64,000 nucleotides of DNA, from contig CM046333.1 of assembly GCA_025403435.1 (NCBI GenBank), positions 31,827,521 through 31,891,520 of the forward strand, read 5' to 3'. This stretch comes from Artocarpus heterophyllus (Eukaryota > Streptophyta > Magnoliopsida > Rosales > Moraceae). The notes under the pieces were generated by a model that was not told the origin of the DNA, searched no databases, and saw only the letters and a list, made by a program, of their open reading frames with translations. Shown here one piece after another: positions 59,238-64,000 of the stretch; position 1 is the stretch's first letter; each line of letters opens with the position of its first letter. Both the position numbers and the translations under genes were made by a program.

Positions 59238-60011
59238 GTGGTCTCACAAGATGGAGTAACTGATGATCCTTCCAAAGTTGAAGCGGTAAATAAAGGGCCT
59301 ACACCAAAGAGTGTTATCAAAATCAGGAGTTTTCTCGGTCTAGTAGGCTATTACCGACGTTTTGTAGAAGGATTCTCCAGGCTTGCAGCATGGTTTACGG
59401 CTCTTACACGGAAAACAACAAAGTATGAATGGACCAAGAAGTGCAAGGAAAGTTTCCAAGAACTAAAAAGATGACTCACGAGTGCCCCGATACTGACCAT
59501 ACCGGATCTGAACCTAGGAAACTTCGTGATTTACAATGATGTGTCAAAGACAAGCTTGGGAGCCGTACTTATGCAAAACGAAAAGGTGATTGCGTACGCA
59601 TCCCTACAGCTGAAGGATCATAAAAGGAACTATCCGACGCATGACTTAGAGTTAGCGGTGGTCGTATTTGCACTAAAGATTTGGCGCCACTATTTGTATG
59701 GAGCTAAATGCGAGATTTATATGAACCACCAGAGTCTGAAATATATCTTTACACAGAAAGAGCTCAACATGAGACAACGAAGATGGCTCAAGCTGATTAA
59801 AGACTACGACTGTGAAATTTTATATCACCCTCGGAAGGCTAACCGAGTAGCTAATGCACTCAGTTGTAGAACAACGTCTTCGCTTGCAATGGTGCAACTG
59901 ATACCAAGACCTCTTCAGAAAGACTTGTTAGAAGCGGGAATAGAGATAATCACTGGAGGACTAGCCAATCTATCCTTCCGACCAGCTATCTGGGAGAATT
60001 TAAAGGTGTGA
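59238..60011 (+). pseudogene. RNase H of Tekay-type element 2
   Basis: F-L-G-L-V-G-Y-Y-R-R-F (connection domain), then T-S-A-P-I-L, then V-I-Y-N-D-V-S-K (Asn for the usual catalytic-region Asp/Cys-Asp pattern), Y-P-T-H-D-L-E-L-A and the [11 protein letters not shown] box. One stop, TGA at 59472-59474, stands where Arg (CGA) is usual. The frame is otherwise continuous to 60011. Confidence 0.8.
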
Positions 60012-61411
60012 TAAGAAGCAGATCCATCGCTGCTCAGATATAGGAATGAGGTCCTTGAGAACAAAGAAGCAGAATTTAGCATCTTGGAAGATGGCATTCT
60101 CCGTTATAAAGGTAGATTATGCATTCCCAACGATGAAGAATTAAAGAGGCAAATATTAGAGGCGGCTCATGAAGCGCCGTATGCTACTTATCCAATAGCT
60201 ACCAAAATGTATCAAGATTTGAAAGAGTACTAATGGTGGCATGGACTGAAGAATGATGTTGTGAGATTCGTCAGCAAATGTCTCACGTGTCAAAAGGTGA
60301 AGGCTGAACATCAACGACTGGTAGGTGAGCTGCAAAAGATAGATATTTTAGAGTGGAAATAGGACCAGATAACTATGGATCTAGTAACTGGGTTACCCAA
60401 GACTACGGAAAGACACGATGCTATATGGGTAATCGTGGACAGATTGACCAAGTCGGTACACTTTTACCCATTAAACTCAGCAGTTCCATAGAACGACTAG
60501 CTGAACTGTACGTTACCTAGATAGTTAGATACAATGGAGTCCTGAAATCCATCATCTCTGATTGTGATGGCCTGTTTACTTCCAAATTCTGGAGGAGAGT
60601 TCATCGAGCAATCGAAACAAAGCTGACGTTCAGCACAGCCTTCCACCCTCAAACGGATGGTCAGTCTGAAAAGACCATTCAAACTTTGGAAGATATGCTG
60701 AGAGACTGTGTGTTAGATTTTAAAGGAGGATGGGATAAAAAGCTTCCATTGATTGAATTCGCTTACAATAATAGCTATCAAAACTCTATAGGAATGGTTC
60801 CATACGAAGCTTTCTATGGGAGAAGATGTAGATCGCCACTGCATTAGTATGAAACTAGAGAAAAGACGTTATCGACTATGGATTTCGTGCAAAGGACGAC
60901 AGAGGATGTGAAACTAATCCGTCAATGGATGGAAACTACTTTTAGCCATTAGAAGAGTTATGTAGATCAGCGACGAAGACACTTGGAGTTTCAAGTAGGG
61001 GATTTGGTTTTCCTAAAGGTAACGCCAATGAAAGGAGTAATAAGATTTAGAACGAGAGGAAAACTCAGCCCAAGGTTTATTGGACCGTTTTAAATCCTAG
61101 AAAGAGTAGGCAGTGTAGCTTATAAGTTGGCTTTACCCCTTGAAATGGCATCTGTACAACACGTTTTTCATGTATCCATGCTAAAGAAGTATGTACCTAA
61201 TCCATCACATGTTCTGCAACCTGAGGAAATTGAAGTACAGGAAAATCTATCCTATGAAGAGAAACCAGTTTAGATTCTACTACAAGAAGAAAAAGAATTA
61301 AGGAACGAGAAGATACCTCTAATCAAAGTTTTGTGGTGCAACCAGCAAGTGGAGGAAGCAATCTAGGAACAAGAAGATGAAATGAGAAGAGTCTACCACG
61401 AATTGTTTTGA
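60012..61411 (+). pseudogene. Integrase with chromodomain-like tail, Tekay-type element 2
   Basis: The zinc-binding domain has A-A-H-E-A and C-L-T-C but lacks the second His (Y-P-I instead of H-P-G). The core triad is represented by I-T-M-D-L, I-S-D-C-D and G-Q-S-E-K-T-I-Q-T-L. The C-terminal part has V-G-D-L-V-F-L-K-V, G-P-F, H-V-F-H-V-S-M-L-K-K and then a chromodomain-like tail ending at the stop 61409-61411. Multiple internal stops (TAG for Trp or Gln, TAA for Gln) break it. Confidence 0.8.
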
Positions 61412-61431
61412 TTTTCGAGGACGAATTTCTT

Positions 61432-61444
61432 AAAGGGGGTAGGT
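61432..61444 (+). other. Polypurine tract
   Basis: AAAGGGGGTAGGT directly precedes the 3' LTR start. It is the plus-strand primer site in reverse transcription. Confidence 0.75.
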
Positions 61445-64000
61445 TGTAATGACTAGGAAAAATTCATTAATAAAATCTAATAATTAATTAGGTTTAATTA
61501 ATGAATTTACCCTTTAAAATTGTATTTTTTGTAAACATTGTGATAATGTATAAATAAGCGATATTAATTAGAAATTCCACTACGAATGTGATGCAATGTT
61601 GGATTTGTAAATATAAATTTTATGAGTTTAAATACTCAAGAATTTGTAAATAATATCCATAAAATAAATTTTATATCGCAATTAATTATAAAATTGTGAT
61701 ATAAATGGATAGGTAGTTAAGGTATAAATAAGATATAGAGTTCACCAAAACCCTAACCTAGTAGAAAAAGGGGCTAAAGCAGTATAAGTATACTGCAAAG
61801 TGGAAAACGCAAATATAGAAAATGTTATGTTTGGCCTCCAAAAACACACCAAAGGCAAGTAAAATATTTTATACAGTCTAAGAATATGTTTTGCACTGAT
61901 TTGACCATGACAGTATAAGAAAAATACTATGTGATGAAAAATTATACAGTGTAAATTTTTGCAGCCTACCAAATGGACACCCATTTTAGTTTCATTGGGC
62001 CACATACCATGAGAGGTGGCCCAATCACCTTATGCCACATTAGGTAGACTCATGGTTTACTTAGTGAGTCACCCATTGGATAAGCATGCATTAAATGTGA
62101 TTTTAGCCAAAAAAAATTCATTTTTCTTCTTCCTCTAGCACACGGCAGCCATTGATGAAGCTTCCCAAAAAAATTTTCAAATCCAACTCCTTACAAAATT
62201 AGCCCCAATCAAGTTCAAGAGGCAAAATTTAAGGAATTTTATTAAGTTTTAAGGTAAAAACCTAAACTTTTTCAAGGTTTCTTGGGTTTTTTTTCATGGA
62301 TTAAGGAAGGGAAGTAATTCAAAGTGTTTTGCATGAAAATAATTTCTAGGAGGGAGTTTCAAAGAAGCTTTGGAAGGCTAGAAGCACAAAATGTTATTTG
62401 GAGTAAGTTTTGATTTTTTAAAGTTTTGAAATTTTGTGGTTTTTATTTTGATTTTTATTCTTTCAAAGGTACGTGGGTGTTCAAGTAAATTTTTAGTTAA
62501 ATCCCATAGATATATGATTTATGGTATGTTGATGTTGTGAAAATTTAGTGTTTATTGTGCAAAATGGTAGTTTTTGAAAAATGGGTTATTTTGTAATTTC
62601 AATGCTAGTTTTGAAAAAATAGATATTAGGCGTGAAAATGATTTGGACAAGGGCTGGAACTGTCTTCACAGGGGTAGATATGCTGTTTAAAAACAAATTT
62701 TTACAAAAATGTCCCAATGACTAAATTGAAAGAAAAAGTTCCTTCTCGGCAGAATTGAAAAATGTCCAAAAACATCCCTGTATAGTGAAAATTTCAAAAA
62801 AGTTAAAACACAAAATTGTAGATCTCGATGAAACTATTAAGTATTGCGGATTGTTCGTTAAAAATCTCAACCGTTTGTGAGATTTTAATTTTACAAGAAT
62901 TTGTTAAAATTGAGAAAAAAAAAATTAAAAGGAAAAAATGTCATTTTTTCAAAGGATTTTGAATATGGTACTTTAAGCAAAAATGTTCCTCATGAAAAAT
63001 GAAAAATTATAGTTTAAAAAGATTAATTTCGGTCCCAAGGGTAAAATCGTCAAAATTTTTAAAAAGGGAAAAAATTGCGAAGTCTTACTAAATAGGGTAT
63101 AGAAGTAAAATAAGGAGACCCGACACCCCAGGGTATTATTCTAAGGTTGATACGTGGTTATTTTTACTAAAATAGCAAAGTTGAACTCGAGAAACTTAGT
63201 AGGCCCGCTAGGGGCAAAACTGTCATTTTTCCCTGAGTAACCCGAAACATCACCAAAAAGGGAAAAAGGGAATGATTAGAAAGATTTCCGCGCTTCGTTA
63301 GAGATGATAGGGTAGAATAAGATAAGAATAAGAAATCCAATGATTTTCAGAGTTGTATACAGTTATGCAACTCGAGTTATTAATTACTGATCATTTTGTA
63401 ATGATACATAAAACCTTGAAGAAGTAGTGAACATTTGGCTAATAGCTTTGTAATTAGCCAACAGGATCTTAGAAGTTTAGAAGAGAGGGAATTGAAGTTA
63501 AAGTGCGTGGAAACCTATTCCAAGTAAGTACCAATCTCACCTACAATATAGAATTATAGGTATAGAATGTGAAATATGTATATGTATACCTATGTGTATA
63601 TTAAGATGCATACCTGTGTATGTATGCTATGATACGAATACCTAAAAGTATATTAATGTATACGTGTGAGTATATAATTAAATACCTGTGTGTATATTAA
63701 TGTGTACTTGGGTGTATATAAAGTATGTACCTATATGTATTATACCGTACAAGATATTTATGTTGCGTATAACATGTGATTATTACTTCATGCATGGTAT
63801 GATAACCATAATAATTGGACTTGTAAACACATAACCAGAATTAAGAAGAGTGTCGTACCGACTCCTAACTCAATAGAAGTTTAAGGATATAGTATGGTGT
63901 CGGTGTCACGAAGACCTATGTGTATAATGGTACGAACACTTGGGCCCTAATCAAAGATAAGATATGAAAAGGATAAAGAATGTCCATAAGAAAGCATAAC
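61445..64000 (+). repeat. 3' LTR of Tekay-type element 2 (cut by window end)
   Basis: Aligns with 52333 onward through the window end, with scattered substitutions and small indels. Roughly the last 0.5 kb or more would lie beyond 64000. Confidence 0.85.

Larger units (their letters stand above)
52333..64000 (+). mobile_element. Tekay-type Ty3 chromovirus 2 (decayed, continues past window)
   Basis: Direct repeats starting TGTAATGACTAGGAAAAATT lie at 52333 and 61445. The internal order is an extra Gag-like frame, gag with zinc knuckle, protease, RT, RNase H, integrase, chromodomain-like tail, then a purine tract right before the 3' LTR. Its LTRs differ from those of element 1, so it is a separate family of the same lineage. 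The 3' LTR runs off the window. All frames carry stops or shifts. Confidence 0.85.

Noticed and set aside
1..64000. CRISPR arrays, bacterial operons, rRNA
   Set aside because: No regularly spaced short repeats with unique spacers, no rRNA-like sequence; the content is clearly plant nuclear.

Overview
This is nuclear DNA from a flowering plant, most likely a eudicot; the species cannot be named from the sequence. The evidence is an intron-containing NRT1/PTR transporter gene with GT-AG introns, several nested LTR retrotransposons of plant lineages (two Tekay-type chromoviruses, a Tat-type Ty3 remnant, copia-type LTRs), a CACTA transposon, several MITEs and a piece of organelle DNA. The window is AT-rich. 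Only two genes look intact.

Layout. 1-8300 is decayed LTR-type sequence: two copies of one repeat family and three related copia-type LTR pieces on both strands. 8309-8682 is an abrupt GC-rich block with 29-bp direct repeats at its ends. 11156-14079 (minus) is an intact four-exon NPF (NRT1/PTR) gene of about 575 codons. 15245-24944 is a decayed Tekay-type element on the minus strand; its right LTR breaks off where organelle-like DNA with a plastid trnK-UUU 5' exon begins (24945-25745). 25816-27240 is an AT-rich tandem repeat and 27260-27960 an LTR-like end. 31126-34420 (plus) is a second NPF copy, head-to-head with the first and broken by at least six lesions. 35012-37283 holds MITE and foldback elements, and 40020-42645 a CACTA transposase remnant. 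45537-45953 (minus) is a small single-exon gene for a one-pass membrane protein. 46770-52332 is a Tat-type element on the minus strand. A copia solo LTR sits in its 3' LTR and a second Tekay-type element (52333 to beyond 64000, plus strand) sits in its gag region.

How the pieces relate. The NPF pair shares exon structure, intron positions and 3' UTR sequence, so it arose by inverted duplication. One copy keeps its frame, ExxER motif and splice sites; the other has decayed. The retrotransposons account for most of the window and are inactive. Many of their stop codons sit where Trp, Arg or Gln is expected, and catalytic Asp or Gly residues are changed by G-to-A, as expected from deamination of methylated cytosine in silenced DNA. 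The most unusual structures are a second Gag-like reading frame upstream of the normal gag in the right-hand Tekay element, and a perfect 56-bp inverted repeat at the end of, or just after, that element's 5' LTR.
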